Source: Pueraria montana var. lobata (lineage: Eukaryota > Streptophyta > Magnoliopsida > Fabales > Fabaceae). From it: DNA of 64,000 nucleotides. The position numbers and the translations under genes were made by a program. The first letter of the stretch is position 1; each line of letters starts with the position of its first letter. The notes under the pieces are model-generated. The model did no database searches, had not been told where the DNA came from, and saw only the letters and a program-made list of their open reading frames with translations. Location: the NCBI GenBank assembly GCA_026413185.1, contig CM048651.1, positions 41,760,266-41,824,265 of the forward strand, written 5' to 3'. Positions 43,891 through 56,699 of this stretch are shown here, piece by piece.

Positions 43891-44622
43891 TTATCTATGT
43901 TTTGAATCTTTTCTCATATTCTTTCAGCAAAAATTAAGAAAAGTGAGAAATCTATTGTTATGGTGATAACCTATGAAGCATGGACTCCAACACAGATGTC
44001 AAAAATGAAACGACATCAACAATCTTATACAACTAATGTCTAAAATATAGGACACTAGAAACATTGCAAACACTCACTCAAAAAGAGACTAATGAAATGA
44101 AATATGAGTAATGTAACATAAGATCTAAATTGATAGTATATTCACCTTTTTATACCAACCTTCTATAAATTTTCTACTGTACAATCCTAAAAAAAATGAG
44201 AGACATTATTTTTTTTAATATTTTATATTATTTTTTAGGATGACTAAATTACTAATATGATTCCTTTACTTATATAATTAGTTCAATTTGGTCTCTTTAT
44301 TATTAAAAAGTTTAATTTGGTCCCTTAATTTTCAAAATTATTGAATTCTTTGGAGGTGTCAGTCCAAGTGTGTTGAACACCTAACACATAGAATGGCCAA
44401 CAGGCCTTACATCATGAAATGCACCATTTCAATAATAATAAAAAAAAAACCACCCCCTGTTTTTATAAAGCACCCGAGACACCCCCCCCTCACTTGTTTC
44501 TTTTGTTTTAAAACAAAACAGACCCCTCTCTCTTTTATTTTTCTATCGTGCCACCTTTCTTCTCCACCCATCTTCGTCTTCCTCTTCCTCTCATCTTTCC
44601 CATTTTTTCCTCTTTTGTTGCA
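43891..44622 (+). other. Spacer between TNL relic B and copy B
   Basis: It contains a low-complexity AT stretch and a CT-rich segment at about 44450-44620 that looks like a plant 5' leader just before copy B. The open frames on both strands at 44393-44748 follow from this composition and span the junction, so they are not annotated. Confidence 0.4.
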
Positions 44623-44863
44623 AAACCCACCAAACCCATTGTACCCGTGGAGCACACAAGCATGGGAAGGTGAGGTGAGTAGAGAGGAACAATGTCCATC
44701 CCTCAAAACACTCAATTTGAAGTTCTTTGAGGTAAATCCATAACTCACAAAGCTAGATGATTACTTTTTAGCATAGATTAGTAATGGGTTACGTGTGTGA
44801 GGTGTTGAATAATTAAATATTAGAATTATTGTGGTTTCCTCAAAAACCCTAGGCATTATAAAT

Positions 44864-45080
44864 AAGATAAAGTACCAAAGTGAACTTTTTAAAAGATAAA
44901 AGACCATTTTGAACTATTAAAATAAGATAAAAAGACCAAAGTGAATTTTTCAAAAGATATAGGACCATTTTGAACTTTTAAAATAAGATAAAAAGACCAA
45001 AGTGAATTTTTTAAAAGATAAAAGACCATTTTCAACAAAATAAATAAGATAAAGGATCATAATGAACATTTAGCCTATTT
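44864..45080 (+). repeat. 61-bp tandem repeat, copy B
   Basis: Four units equivalent to 8445-8660, with one or two base changes (for example GGATCATAATG for GGATCAAAATG). Confidence 0.75.
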
Positions 45081-46846
45081 TTAATTCTTTTTGTTAATTT
45101 AATATAATTAATTAATTGCTTACGACTATATGTGTGGCTTAAAAACTGATTCTATAGTTTTGTTTTTATTATTTTTTGCTGAGAATTCTATAGTTTTGTT
45201 CATCTCTCCATTGGCATTCAAATATGTAAGTTAATTCTTTATAATATATAAGTTTCAATCAAATTTATAATGAAACAAGTTTAGTATTATATTTATTGTA
45301 TACGATTTACAATCAAGTCTTTTTAATTTGAATATTATTATAAAGTTTTTTCTAATATGTACATGATCTAATTTAAATTTTAATTACTATCCCATAACAA
45401 TTCTAATTCTAATTCTACTTTTTACTTCACTGTTGTTTACCTTGCCTTTCCTTTTTCTGTAACTATATTGAGTGTGATGTAATGCTCTATTTTTATTGAA
45501 TCTATCAGCTTCTTAATTTTATTTTCATTGCATTATTGGTGATAGGTTGCTCTTTCTAATAGGATAACATCATCTAGCAGTATAAAATTCAATTAGTGAT
45601 TTTTTTATTCTCATTTGATCATCATCCTATTTATGTGTTAAAGATTCAAGCTTTGTATGAATTATAAACTGAACATTTTATCGGTTATTTTGTGTAACAT
45701 GAGAAATTAGTATTCACTTAGGAAGGAGAAAATTAGATTCAAGGTCTTTTACAATTTATATGTTTGGAAATTTTTGTCTCTTATTACAACAGAAAAGTTG
45801 TTAAATTTACCTTTGAAATTTAATTGGGACAATTACAAAATACAAATTGTAAAGGGCAAGAAAATGTATATGATTCTTTCCTTGCAAAGATATAAACCTA
45901 CGTGTTTTGTTTACATGAAAAAAATTTATGAGAGAAACAATCTTTAATATAAATTGGAGATGATTCCGAACTAATGTAGTTAATGTGTGGAGAATCTGTT
46001 CGATCCTTTTTTAATAATTTCTTTGTTTTAATATAAATTGAAAATGATTCCAAACTAATGTAGCTAATTTGGGATTGTGTACAATCACTTACTGATTTAG
46101 TGTTTTAGGTTATGTTATTTTCAGGTTGTCTTTAGAATCAGCATGGAGGGAAGATTTAGAGATAGAAGAGGAAGAGGAGCAACTTTTACATATTGGTGGC
46201 TATTAAGCATGTTTTTTTTTAACTCTTCTTTCATTATTGGTGTATTTATTTTTTCCTTTTTCATGTTAGAAAAGTGTTGTTATATGAACTAAATACGTAA
46301 TTCACTCTCTATCTAAAAAAAAAAGTAATTCACACCTCCAAAATGCTCAATGTTTTCTACAATTTTTTTTAATATATTTAATTGAATGTGATTTTGTAAA
46401 AAAATAATTATAATTAGGATACAACTACGAGACCGTGGGACAGGTAGATAAACATTGAGTAGTTACATGTCAAACACTTTTGTTATCGTAAGTTTTATAT
46501 TTTCAAATTGAATTCAAAAGTCAAATATCAATTATGTAAAAGGATTTTGGTAATATTGAAGTAAAAAGTTAAAATTTTGTTATTTGAAGAAAGTTGCAAT
46601 TTTTGACTTAGCATCTTCAGGGGGTGCTTAAATGAGTTGCTTAACTTTAAGCAATGTTTCTTAACTTTTTTTTTTTTCCACTGGAGCAAATGTCATGGAG
46701 TTGCTTGTATAAACACCATTGCTTAACAACACTTATATGATAAATAACATATTTTTCAAGCATTGTAGGACCCACAAAATTAAGTTAAGCACTCACTTTA
46801 GCGACCTAGCATTGAAGTGAATTTTTGTGTATAGTATTTAAATCTA

Positions 46847-47101
46847 GGGTAAAATATGTTTTTAGTCGTGTACTTTTACTAAAAATTGGTTTTAGTCCCT
46901 GTACTTTCAAATCGATCATTTTAGTCCTCAAACTTTGAAAAACATGTGGATTTAGTCTCTTTATATCACTAACATCAATAAATGAGAAGGAATAAATCCA
47001 CATATTTTTCAAAGTTTAAGGACCAAAATGGTTGATTTGAAAGTGTAGGGACTAAAATCAATTTTGAATGAATGTATAGGGACCAAAAACATATTTTACC
47101 C
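46847..47101 (+). mobile_element. Mutator-type MITE, copy B
   Basis: 255 bp with the same ends and the same 9-base flanks TTAAATCTA (46838-46846 and 47102-47110) as in copy A. Confidence 0.85.
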
Positions 47102-47733
47102 TTAAATCTATGTGGAACTGTAAGGCCCATAAAATTAAGATAAGCAGCCCATCTAAGTAACTATGCATTATAGATGCTCTTAGATGAATATTTGGAAAAA
47201 AAAAATTCTATTTTTTTTGTGTGTGTTAAGGACTGTGCACAATTGCTTGCTGATTAGTGCACAAATTTAGACACAAAATTATTGCAGTTGCGGTTGACAC
47301 CTTGATTTAGCATATGAATCAAACAAATCAATGATTTAATAGATCATTGTATTTGCACAAACTTTTAATTGAATACATTCAATGAGAATATATATTTTTT
47401 CCTTTCTCACTCAAATCGATTGAAGATTTATTTATTTAAAAAATTTAAATCAGGAATAGTTGGGATTAAATCATTAAAATTTATTTATAATTATTTAAAA
47501 AGTTTTATAAATACCTTTTTTGAAACTTTAAACTATCAACACATATTATAAACGCTTTCATGAAATTAGGAATAAATAGGAGGGTTACATTAGTACTTTT
47601 AAATTTATTAATTCTAATAATTTATAGTATGCTTTATTAAAAATTTAAACTTTTAAAATACTTTTTTGAAATTGTGAATAGTTTAGATTAAATTAGATCT
47701 AAACTATTGGATCTCGCTAGCGGCTATTGGATC

Positions 47734-47943
47734 TCATCGGTGTCGCATGTTTACAAAGCAACGCATTGTCGCTTCCCCGAAGAAGTTGCCGAATGTGAGT
47801 TCGACGCTGTGGTCCCTGTTGACGATGAGGTTGAGGATCGTGCCGAGGATACGGAGGAGGACCTCCTTGGTGGCTTCTGGCGGTGTAGAGGGGAACCGAG
47901 GACGGCAACAACAGTGTCGTCGAAGAAGAGGTTTTTAACCACA
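47734..47943 (-). pseudogene. Captured ERD7-like gene fragment, copy B
   Basis: It is the counterpart of 11311-11520, with a handful of base changes and the same frameshift between the two motif parts. It is a shared capture that predates the duplication. The identification rests on recalled family motifs only. Confidence 0.55.
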
Positions 47944-48436
47944 GTGGACGATGACGAACGATCAAAATGTAATCTCGTGGTGGTTGCTTTGTTGGTCTGT
48001 TAAACTCTTTCTCGAATGCCACTATAAAGTTTGTTAAAGTTTATTCCTTTTCATAAATCTATTTATGGGTTGGGTTTTTGAGCCTTGATTTTGGCTGCTA
48101 AGGGTTCAAATATGCATTTGTGCAGTAACAGAAAGATGAGCTAGCGATGAAGTACTATCTTTTTAGTCAATCAAGCTATGAACGAATTCTCGAATTTTGA
48201 ATTTTTTCTACAATTTCATTTGGTTGTTGTTGTGTTAATGATTAGTAAGTTGAATGCACTTTCTGGTCATATGTATCACTTTTGTTGTTTATGTTGCGTT
48301 TCACTTCTTGATCTTGGAATGGCCTCAATTTGACATTTTAGAGGTATAAGTATTTTGTGAAAGAGACGATGGTGGTTGGCGTCGAAGGGTTGTTGGGGGA
48401 GAGGAAGGGACAATGGTGGCGAGGAAAGAATAAACA

Positions 48437-48481
48437 AAAGAAAGAAAGAATAAAAAAGAAAGAAAGAAAGAAAGAAAGAAA
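48437..48481 (+). repeat. (GAAA)n microsatellite, copy B
   Basis: It has fewer units than the array at 12014-12061 in copy A, showing length change after duplication. Confidence 0.8.
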
Positions 48482-49179
48482 TGCCATTGTCGAAAATCGG
48501 CTCCGGTGGCACCAAATGGTGGTCAGAAGGTTGCTGGGAGGGAGAGGAATAAATCTAGTGTGGATAGTGTAAATTGCAACCATATAAATTAGATGAATCC
48601 AACGGTTGATAAAATTGGCTCATCATGAATAACTTAAGAAGCTTGTCCACCGTAGCCTTTGCCTTAAAAATTATTATAATTACCTTTTTATATTTTAAAC
48701 ATTAAAAAATGTTATATATCTTTTCTTGAAATAATATTAGATGAGAGTTAAATAATTTAATTAATTTACGGATGTTTCTTTATGAATGGTAATGCATTAA
48801 GCCAGTTTCTCCTGTGTCCCTATGCTTCTTCCATGTTACTTCCCTCCACCTGCTCTCTATCTTTTATTCTCCTATTTTCTTGTTTTATTTGTTTGACAAC
48901 TAACTCAATTTTGTGACTTCATTTTTCCTTTGACTCAATTGTTGTTTGCTCAAATCATGGCTACACCAACATCTTCGTTCTCCTCTTCCCTTACCTATCA
49001 ATGGACTTACATGTTAGAATTTTCCTATAAATTTTTGTGGACTACAATTAATTGTAACATTTTGTTTTGTCAAAAACATGCTAACATAATTATCCATTTA
49101 ATGATACTTAAGCCCACTAATAATGTGATTAATGGTAATGGGCTTTGGACAATAATATTGGTCAGTGTGAAAACAATAT

Positions 49180-49436
49180 GGGCCTAACCACTAGGCCCAT
49201 AATGGGAGGTGCCTAGGGTTAATAAATAGCGTGGCTAGGTCCCCTTTGCCATCACATCATTCAATTGCTCTCTAGGGTTTGCCCCCATTGAAAACCCTAG
49301 TATTTGCCCCATTGAAAATCGCCAGTGAACCAGTGACAAACGCGTAGCCTTGTCTTTAGCGACGTGCATGAACCATCGACGAACGAGGATTGAAAGCTGG
49401 TTTGGTGCATCAAACCTTGTGAACGTGTCGTTGCAG
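49180..49436 (+). promoter_or_regulatory. Site II and telo-box promoter region, copy B
   Basis: The GGGCCTAA/AGGCCCATA pair, TATA-like TAATAAATAG, telo-boxes and leader with GCAG/GTGCG donor are all kept as in copy A. Confidence 0.5.
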
Positions 49437-50169
49437 GTGCGTTCATTCCTTTTTGTCTGTCCACCATAATGCGTTGTGGTTTTTCTTTGTTCTTAGCGCG
49501 GTTCACTAGATGTGCGTCTTTGTTCTTCTGAGTTTGATTTGATTTTGTTGAAGTTTGAAGTAATAATTGGGGCCTTAGTATGAGAAGCAATTGATTTTCT
49601 TTCTATGTAAATTTTTGAAGGATAAGAAAAAAACAAGAAACCCTTACAAGAGATGTAACTATACGTTTGTTACTACGAGAAGTGCAATGTGTTTTTTATT
49701 TGTTTTTTTTATCTTAATTTTCAGCTTCAGTGTTGATATTTTGTTGTTGTAAGTTCATTTATTCTTTTTATTTGTATTTCAATTATTTTGAAACCCCATG
49801 ATTGTTGGGAAAATATGTAAAAAGGGAAAATTTGTGACTTTACTTTGTTCAATTGAATTGAGCTTTAGTCAAAATAAACCTTTTCTCTTTTGTAAAGCTT
49901 CTAATTAATGAGATGACATGATAATTAATAGGATGAAGTTGTGAAGCTATCACCCTATGCCCGTGCCCTGGTAGGTAATTTGATAACACTTGCTTGCTTG
50001 CTTTGGTAGGTAATTTGATAAAACTTGCTTGCTTTGACATACTGAATTGTTTGCAATCTAGAGCAATGATGACAAAGGATTTAATTGATTTTTCTTTACA
50101 ATTTATTGATGGTTGCTGCAAGTTCAGTTGGAGAGGAGCTCTTCTACACAATCATTCACTTGAACTAAG

Positions 50170-51341
50170 ATGTTCCACAACAAAAGGATGGAACCTCAAC
50201 TTGATTCACTTGAACATTTATTGATGGAAACAAGCAAAATTAGGGATCCTATACAACTACCCTGGGATCCTAATGTACTAAGCAGGCCCTCTACCATGCC
50301 ATTTTATATCCATCATAGGGATGTCTTGGAAGTATGTATGGGTAAACAGATGCTTAACATCTCGGTTATACAATTATGGATGATGTAAGTACATTTAATT
50401 TGTAAATTTGTAATTAATTAAATATCATTTTTTTATAATTAACATTTATTTCAATATCTTAGGTATATACATTACTTATGTACTCATGAGGAGAAGAATG
50501 TAGATATTTATGGATTCATAGACCCGCAATCCATTCAAAGTGTTGGGAATAAGACACAAGATGTTCAGTTCTATTTGCAAAATAGGCTACATGAAGGCGA
50601 AAAACAGTGTTACTTAGCACCTTACTTGCATTCGTAAGTTCAAGTTTACAAGTAATTTCAAATTATGTGTCACTAGTTACTAATTGTTCTCCAATGTAGG
50701 TGTCACTGGCAATTGTTGATTATTTGTCCTAAACAAAATGTTGTGGTGTTATTGTGTTCATTACATAAGAAGACGATCAACCCAGAAATGAAAAACAAAG
50801 TTGATTCGTAAGCTTTTATTTTTAAAACATTTGTTTTTTGATGTGTTTATAGTTCTAAAACCTATAATGCAATTCACATGATTATTTTCTTATGTTAGAG
50901 CTATGGACGAATATCATAGGTTGGTGGGTTTGCAGCCAGGATCTAGAAGGAAGCCTACATGGATTTTTCCCCGTGTAAGTAGTTTACAAACCGACTATCA
51001 ATTACAACTTTTAATACTCACTTAAATAGTTACTAATTATATTCTAATTTGATATTCATTTGCAGTGTGAAACGCAATCTGGGGGTTATGAGTGTGGATA
51101 TTATGTCATGAGGCATATGCTAATGATTGTCATTACAAATATTGTTGATTCATGGGAAGATGTAATGCAATTCTCAACAAGTTAGATTAATTATGTTTTG
51201 TTTTTAGTACATGAGCTAATATTTTATCTATGTTATTTGAAATTGTAGATCTTCAACAATCCGAGTCCAATGCCTGAGGAGGATATTGCTAACATTCGAC
51301 AACGTTGGGCAACTTTGTTTCTTCAAATTTGGAATTTGTAA
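50170..51341 (+). CDS. Ulp1-like (C48) cysteine protease gene, six exons, copy B
   Basis: The predicted exons are 50170-50384, 50463-50633, 50700-50807, 50899-50974, 51066-51161 and 51249-51341. Splice sites and phases are the same as in copy A and the 252-codon frame is open. Residues CHWQLLIIC and QSGGYECGYYVM are kept. Differences from copy A that I could see in the coding part are few: Met for Ile twice in exon 5, Lys for Thr near the end of exon 3, Leu for Phe in exon 6, Pro for Ala in exon 1, and one silent change. Copy B carries the more usual VMRHML form, so copy A is probably the one that changed. Role unknown; such proteins are transposon-encoded in many plants. Confidence 0.75.
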
Positions 51342-51547
51342 ACTTATTTGTTTAGAATGATTTTTTTGTTAGAATTTGTTTATAATTTTTTTTTGTTACA
51401 ATTTGTTTAGAATGTTTGTTTAGAACCCAATTAGTACTTTGTTTTTATATGGTAAGACATATATGGTTGTGATAAATCTATTTGTGTTATGTATATTAAG
51501 GTTCTATGAGTAGTACAATTTGTTTAGAATGTTTGAGTTTTGCTTTA

Positions 51548-51758
51548 ATTTTTTGGTCATGTATCAGAGACCACGGGTGTCCCCCAACCCACTAGGTCAG
51601 AGGCTAATCCTGTTCGCGATGTGTAGCTGTAGCTGGCCAAAAGGAATTTCGCAAACGGAGGGAATCGAACACAGGGTTCTCCCGCTAAATAGATCGTTCC
51701 CCCACATGTGAACACAGCGGGGCCTAACACTACTGCGCCAACCCTTTGGATTAGTACA
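51548..51758 (-). mobile_element. tRNA-derived SINE, copy B
   Basis: It is the same insertion as 15129-15339, with TTTGCTTTA flanks at 51539-51547 and 51759-51767. Confidence 0.8.
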
Positions 51759-52079
51759 TTTGCTTTATGTTAAGGAAATATATTAGTTGTGATAAGCTTG
51801 TTTGTGTTGTGGTTTGTGGTTGTGGTCTCTGTTGTTTACAGGGAGGAAAATAAACGTGTTGTATGTAAAAAAAGAATACTTTTTAGATCGGCTATTGCAA
51901 AAAATTGATCTAAAAATTAGCTTTTTAGATCAATTATCAAAATGAACCACTAACAAATTTTAACCAATCATAAAGAGAGTGTTAGCAAGAGAGTGTCGCT
52001 ACCTCCATATTTTAAGCTGGTTCTATGCTTACCGTGTACTCTACATACTGCATAGCCATCCATGATAAATTCCTGAAAG

Positions 52080-53035
52080 AGGTATAGTGCCTTTGACAGC
52101 AAAATCATGATCAACCTCTTCTTCTTGATCTTCATCGGTGCTCTCTAAAGAAGGTAAACTACATGCCTTTCCATTGGAGAAGTCTCCTAATTCCAAAAGG
52201 AATATTCATCCACCTTCACGTCTCTACTGATAAAAACTTTGCATGAATCAATTCCATAGACTTTATAGCCCTTAGCTTTTGAGCTCTAGCCTATTAAAAT
52301 TCCTTTTTCAGCTTTTTCATCCAATTTGCTTCTTTTCACATCTGGTACATGACAGTAACAAGGTGAACCAAACCCTTTTAGATGTCTAATGGATGGTTTA
52401 ATTCCTCCCTTGGCTTCAATGGATGTCATTCCTTCTACTGCTCTTGTAGGAAGTTTATTTTGGAGGTAGACAACTGTGTTTACAGCTTCTGCCAAAAAAG
52501 ACTTTGGCATTTTCTTCTCAAAAATCATGCATCTAGCCATCTCAAGGACTGGTCTATTTTTCCTCTCTGCCACTCCATTTTGTTGGGGTGAAAAGCTCAC
52601 TGTAAGATGGCTCTTAACTCCCAAATCTTCACAAAATGCATTAAATTCAGCAGAGGTATACTCCTTCCCGTTGTCGGTTCTGAGTTTCTTCAAACGACAA
52701 CCACTTTCAGCTTCAACAAGGGCTTTAAACTTCTTAAAAACAAAAAAAAAAACTTCAAATTTCTGTTTAAGAAAGTAAACCCAAGTCATTCTTGTAAAAT
52801 CATATATGAAGAGAATAAAATACTTGTTGCCATTGAGTGAAGTAGTTTTCATAGGTCCACAAACATCAGAGTGCACTAACTCAAGCTTTTCACTTGCTCT
52901 CCATGTAGATGAACTTGGAAAAGGAAATCTATGTTGCTTACGAAGTTGACAACCTTCACATACTTCTGAAATAACTTGAATATTTGGCAAATCTTTGACT
53001 AACTCATGCTTTTGAGCAAACTGAATGGATTCCAA
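52080..53035 (-). pseudogene. Integrase of copia relic 2, open frame of 249 codons
   Basis: The frame 53035-52286 contains CEGCQLRKQHRFPF, LVHSDVCGPMKTTS, LRTDNGKEYTSAEFN and SPQQNGVAERKNRPVLEM, which is a complete zinc and D,D,E core. A stop then precedes the linker to RT. This copy lacks the shifts seen in relic 1. It is still part of a dead polyprotein. Confidence 0.88.
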
Positions 53036-53156
53036 ACTAAAGTGACCAAACCTCTTGTGCCATAACTTAGAGTCAAGTTCAGTCTTGCTAACATTGCACT
53101 CATGTTCAGAAATTAAATTCTAATTAATAGGAAAACTTCTTTTTTTTTTTTCATTT

Positions 53157-53470
53157 CTATTTCAATAATTCATGACCATCAACATCAGTAACTACACAAC
53201 TTTTTTCTTTAAATTGCAAGCCATAACGATTTTGCATCATTTGACCTATACTCAACAGGTTTTGATCAAGTTCAGGCACTAAAAGAACATCAGAAATATG
53301 CTCGATACCTGTTGCAGTATGAATTCCCATAACTCCTTTACCAGTCATGGCAAGTTTGTCTCCATTTCCAATCTTTACTGATCCTAAAGCGGATTTCAGC
53401 TCAGAAAAGAATTATGGTCTGCTTGTCATGTGTTGAGTGCAACCACTGTCAATAAACCATGTATTTTCAT
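53157..53470 (-). pseudogene. Protease of copia relic 2
   Basis: FIDSGCTQHMTS and MTGKGVMGIHTATG are kept, with the same stop after HMTSRP as in relic 1, so that stop predates the split of the two copies. Confidence 0.82.
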
Positions 53471-53479
53471 CCTCCAAAC

Positions 53480-56386
53480 TGTAACACCCCGAAAATTACA
53501 ACCCAATAAGTATGAACGTGAGAGATTTAATTAGAAAATTTTCTTGTTGGGGAGAATTGTAACACTGTGATTTTTCGTAACGTATATTAAGTGTTTGATA
53601 AATACCGTAAAAGGAAATTAAATTTAAATTCATAGTGTTATTATGAGATTTTGGAACTTTTACGTAAGTTCCGTAAGTTGTAGAAAAAGGGAAAAAAAAA
53701 ATAAGAGAAGGGGGTGTCCTTAGAGGAATGGTGGCTGCAACTAGCAAAGTTTCAAATTTATCTTAAATACATACGTGAACCAGTTTCCTTCTTCTCTCAT
53801 TCTTCTTCCTATCCCGAAAAGCTTTCTTCTCTCTCATTTTCTCTATTTTGGCCGAGAGCTACAAGGAAAAAGGGAAACCATTGTTGATGGTCTTGGAAGC
53901 TACATGCAAGCAAAGTCTCAAGCTCATCATCCTCTCAACACCAAGTTCTCTTCCTCTTCATCTTCTCTTCCTCTCTCTCACAGCTGAAGCTCTTTTAGGT
54001 GAGGGGAACTCTTTGTGGATTTTGTTTTCAGTCTAAGGGTGGTTGAGAGTTAGGGGACTCAATCACCTACAGCATGCATGCCCCTCTCTTGGCTGTTGTG
54101 TATGTTTGTTTGAATGCTTCAATGTAAAAAGTTGATGAAATGGGTTTGAAACCCTTGGCAGTGGCTGTGAGTGCATGTCCTGGCTTTAGGGTTGTTTTTC
54201 TTTTGTTGAAACTGAGTGGGAAGGCCCCTGGAACAAGGTAATCCATGCCAAATTTTCGTAGAATTAATTGGTGAAGGTTGCATGTTGAAAACAAACCCAA
54301 AACCAATGTAACAGTGACTGTCAGATTCGCGTGTCCCCGGACAGCTCCCACGGTTTTGTGATTTTTAGAAGATCTAACCGTTGGTTTTTCATGAAATTTG
54401 CTTTGAATGAAAATAGACACAAAAAGGAACAACTTTTATTTTAACACCATGGAGAGAAAACATCGTTTTGAAGTTCATCCGTGGCTTTCAAAATGGATGT
54501 TATGTTTTCAAGTTTCCCTGGAACATGTCTCTGTTTTTCTCAAATTCCCAGTTGTGTGATTAATGTTTCTTTTTCTTTTTCGAACCATTCAAAACTAGAC
54601 AAAACAATCTTTTTAACCATATAAATTACAAAAATTATCATATCCAATTTCTAAATTAACTTTTAAAAAGAAACAGGGCAAGGGGTTTTGAGTCTGAAAC
54701 TTAAGCTGTTAGAAACAAATTTACTGGGAACAATAGGGAAAGAATTTGGGGGCAAGGGTTATCTTTTTAGAAAGATAAAGATGTTACCTTTCTACTGTAA
54801 AAATTTCAGCTCAAAACAAGTTTGGAAAGTGGGAGAAATTTACATTTCTTTGAGCTATGTTCAGTGAGCACTCAAAATTCAGGGCTGCTGACTTAGAAAA
54901 TTTTTATAAAATTTCCTAGATGTCGATTTTATAAGTGGGATACCTTTCTATAAAATAGATTTCAAGAGCTTCGATTTGATATAAAAAGTTTTAAATTCTG
55001 AGATCATTTGCTTGTATCAGTGAGAGCTCATATTCAGTACTGTCAAAGAGAAATATTTGGGAGAAAAACCCACTAAAAATTTCAAGAAGACAAAGGAGAA
55101 AAGGGATTCAAAGGTTTCTCCATCAAACTAAGGATTCAAGGTAAGGATCAAGGCATTTAATTTCATTTTAGACCATTTGGAATGTAGAAAAACATGTTGT
55201 TAAGTTTAGATTCAATATTTGATCAAGAACTATGAAAAGATGAAATTGATTTTGGATTTTTATATAATTGATATTAGAAGCTTGAAATAATTGTTTGGAA
55301 CCATGTTTGATTGATTGGATGATGTGTTGTGATGGATTGAAATTGCTTGATTTGGCTTGATTGTGTTGTGAATGATGTTGGAAATTGTTGAATGTTTATA
55401 TTTTTGTAGGTGATTGTTTAAAATTACTTATTTAATTGTGATTATTAACATATTGCATATGCATGAGTCTTTTTGGGGGATTTATAAAGATTCAAGTGAA
55501 AAATAATTGATGTTGGCTAACCGGGATTGCGGTAGCCATGAGAATGAAAAAGAAAGAAAAGAAAAGAAAAGAAAGAAAATAAATGATTTTGTTGACTAAC
55601 CGGGACTGCGGTAGTCATGAGAAACGAGTTGATATATGAGAAATGATTTTGTTGACTAACCGAGACTGCGGTAGTCATGTGAAATGAATATGATTTGAGA
55701 ATTGAATATTTGGGTGAGCAGAATAAGTTAGGCAGGGTTGTATGGTCTGTGATTATATAACCTGTGGGGTGAGGGATATTGGCAATTCCACATGTGACCG
55801 TAATCCGGAACGGGATTGCTGTCGTGGTGGCCTTCCTGGATATCCTGATCTCCTAATTCTGTTTAGTTTATTCGCGTTTAGTAGGGGCTGATAGCTGAAT
55901 TGCAATGCGTAATGGTAGGCCAGTTACTTACTAAACACTCAAAGGGGAAGTCTCCATGGAGCAGGGTCAAAAATGATTTTGAGTCAAAACTGCATTTGCA
56001 TAAATCATCTTGCATTTAATTATGTGTGAGAACGGTTAATTTGTATCGGATATGTATATGTTTGAAATTGTTTTAATTGTATGAGAAATTAAATGCCTGA
56101 TCCGGTAATGCTGTCCCCAGATTCTAGGGGAGTGTGAATTGCAGGTGTCTGAAGATATAGTTAAATGATGAAGATGCAGAAATTCCAGAGCATATAGGAT
56201 GGGACTATTTTGGGTAGACAATAATTTGTAGTACTTAGAATTATTTTGTAGCAGTGTTTATATAAATTTTAATGATGTAAATTACAGAACATATTTTGGA
56301 TTGTAAGAGAACGTATCAGAACTTTGAAATAAATATATAAAATAAATTAAATAGTTAAATTATGTTTTATAAGAAAGGGGGTTACA
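53480..56386 (+). repeat. 5' LTR of the LARD-like element
   Basis: It starts TGTAACACCCCG. At 53546-53558 it reads TTGGGGAGAATTG and then TAACACTG, which looks like a second polypurine tract plus LTR start 78 bases inside. A splice donor-like TTTTAG/GTGAGG is near 53999. It contains three hairpin units at 55516, 55594 and 55654. Confidence 0.93.
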
Positions 56387-56390
56387 TTAG

Positions 56391-56402
56391 TGGTATCAGA
56401 GC
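56391..56402 (+). other. Primer-binding site, initiator Met tRNA
   Basis: TGGTATCAGAGC four bases after the LTR end. Confidence 0.93.
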
Positions 56403-56489
56403 TCTGGTTATGCATCTCTAGGACTTGTGAGTAGTGGGTCTATTAGGTGTTTTGCTGTGTTACCCTGATTAGAATTGTTTGTTTGTTAA

Positions 56490-56690
56490 GAATATTATGG
56501 GGAAAAGGGTAGTAACTAGATCTGAAATTTTAAGACATGTAGAATTGAGAAGAGGAATGCTAGTTATAAATCCTAGAGTTGAAACTAATAGTATAGCTGA
56601 GATGATAGAAAGGAAGAAAGGAAATCTTGATAGAGTTGTGAGGGTGCACACTCAGGACTCAGTCGAGATGACTTTTCCCTCCTAATGCTA
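56490..56690 (+). pseudogene. Short leader frame of the LARD-like element
   Basis: It is the counterpart of 30843-31050, about 93 percent alike: MGKRVVTRSEILRHVELRRG and VETNSIAEMIERKKG. A one-base change near 56675 alters the end. It is the only stretch here with any protein-like conservation. Confidence 0.4.
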
Positions 56691-56699
56691 AATTGAAAT

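Larger units (their letters stand above)
44623..52063 (+). mobile_element. 7.4-kb repeat, copy B, Ulp1-bearing transposon-like unit
   Basis: Same content and order as 8204-15644. It is not interrupted by the Sirevirus; the sequence at the equivalent of the LTR junction runs straight into CT-rich DNA at 44622. The right end meets copia relic 2 at 52063/52064, where CATCCAT of the repeat resembles CATCTAT in the intact copia sequence at 39971-39977. The true left end cannot be set because copy A's left flank is outside the window. Confidence 0.6.

Noticed and set aside
43966..44390. A further transposon between TNL relic B and copy B, from short inverted words ATCCTAAAA...TTTTAGGAT near 44187-44240
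   Set aside because: The arms are short, A/T-only in most positions and lack target duplications.
44393..44748. Frames of 113-116 codons on both strands
   Set aside because: Composition of a CT-rich leader-like stretch; they cross the border of the 7.4-kb repeat and are not kept in copy A.
53775..54432. Frames inside the large LTRs (also 28815, 35004, 60654, 60946)
   Set aside because: They lie in LTR leader sequence, are repeated only because LTRs are repeated, and differ in length between family members.
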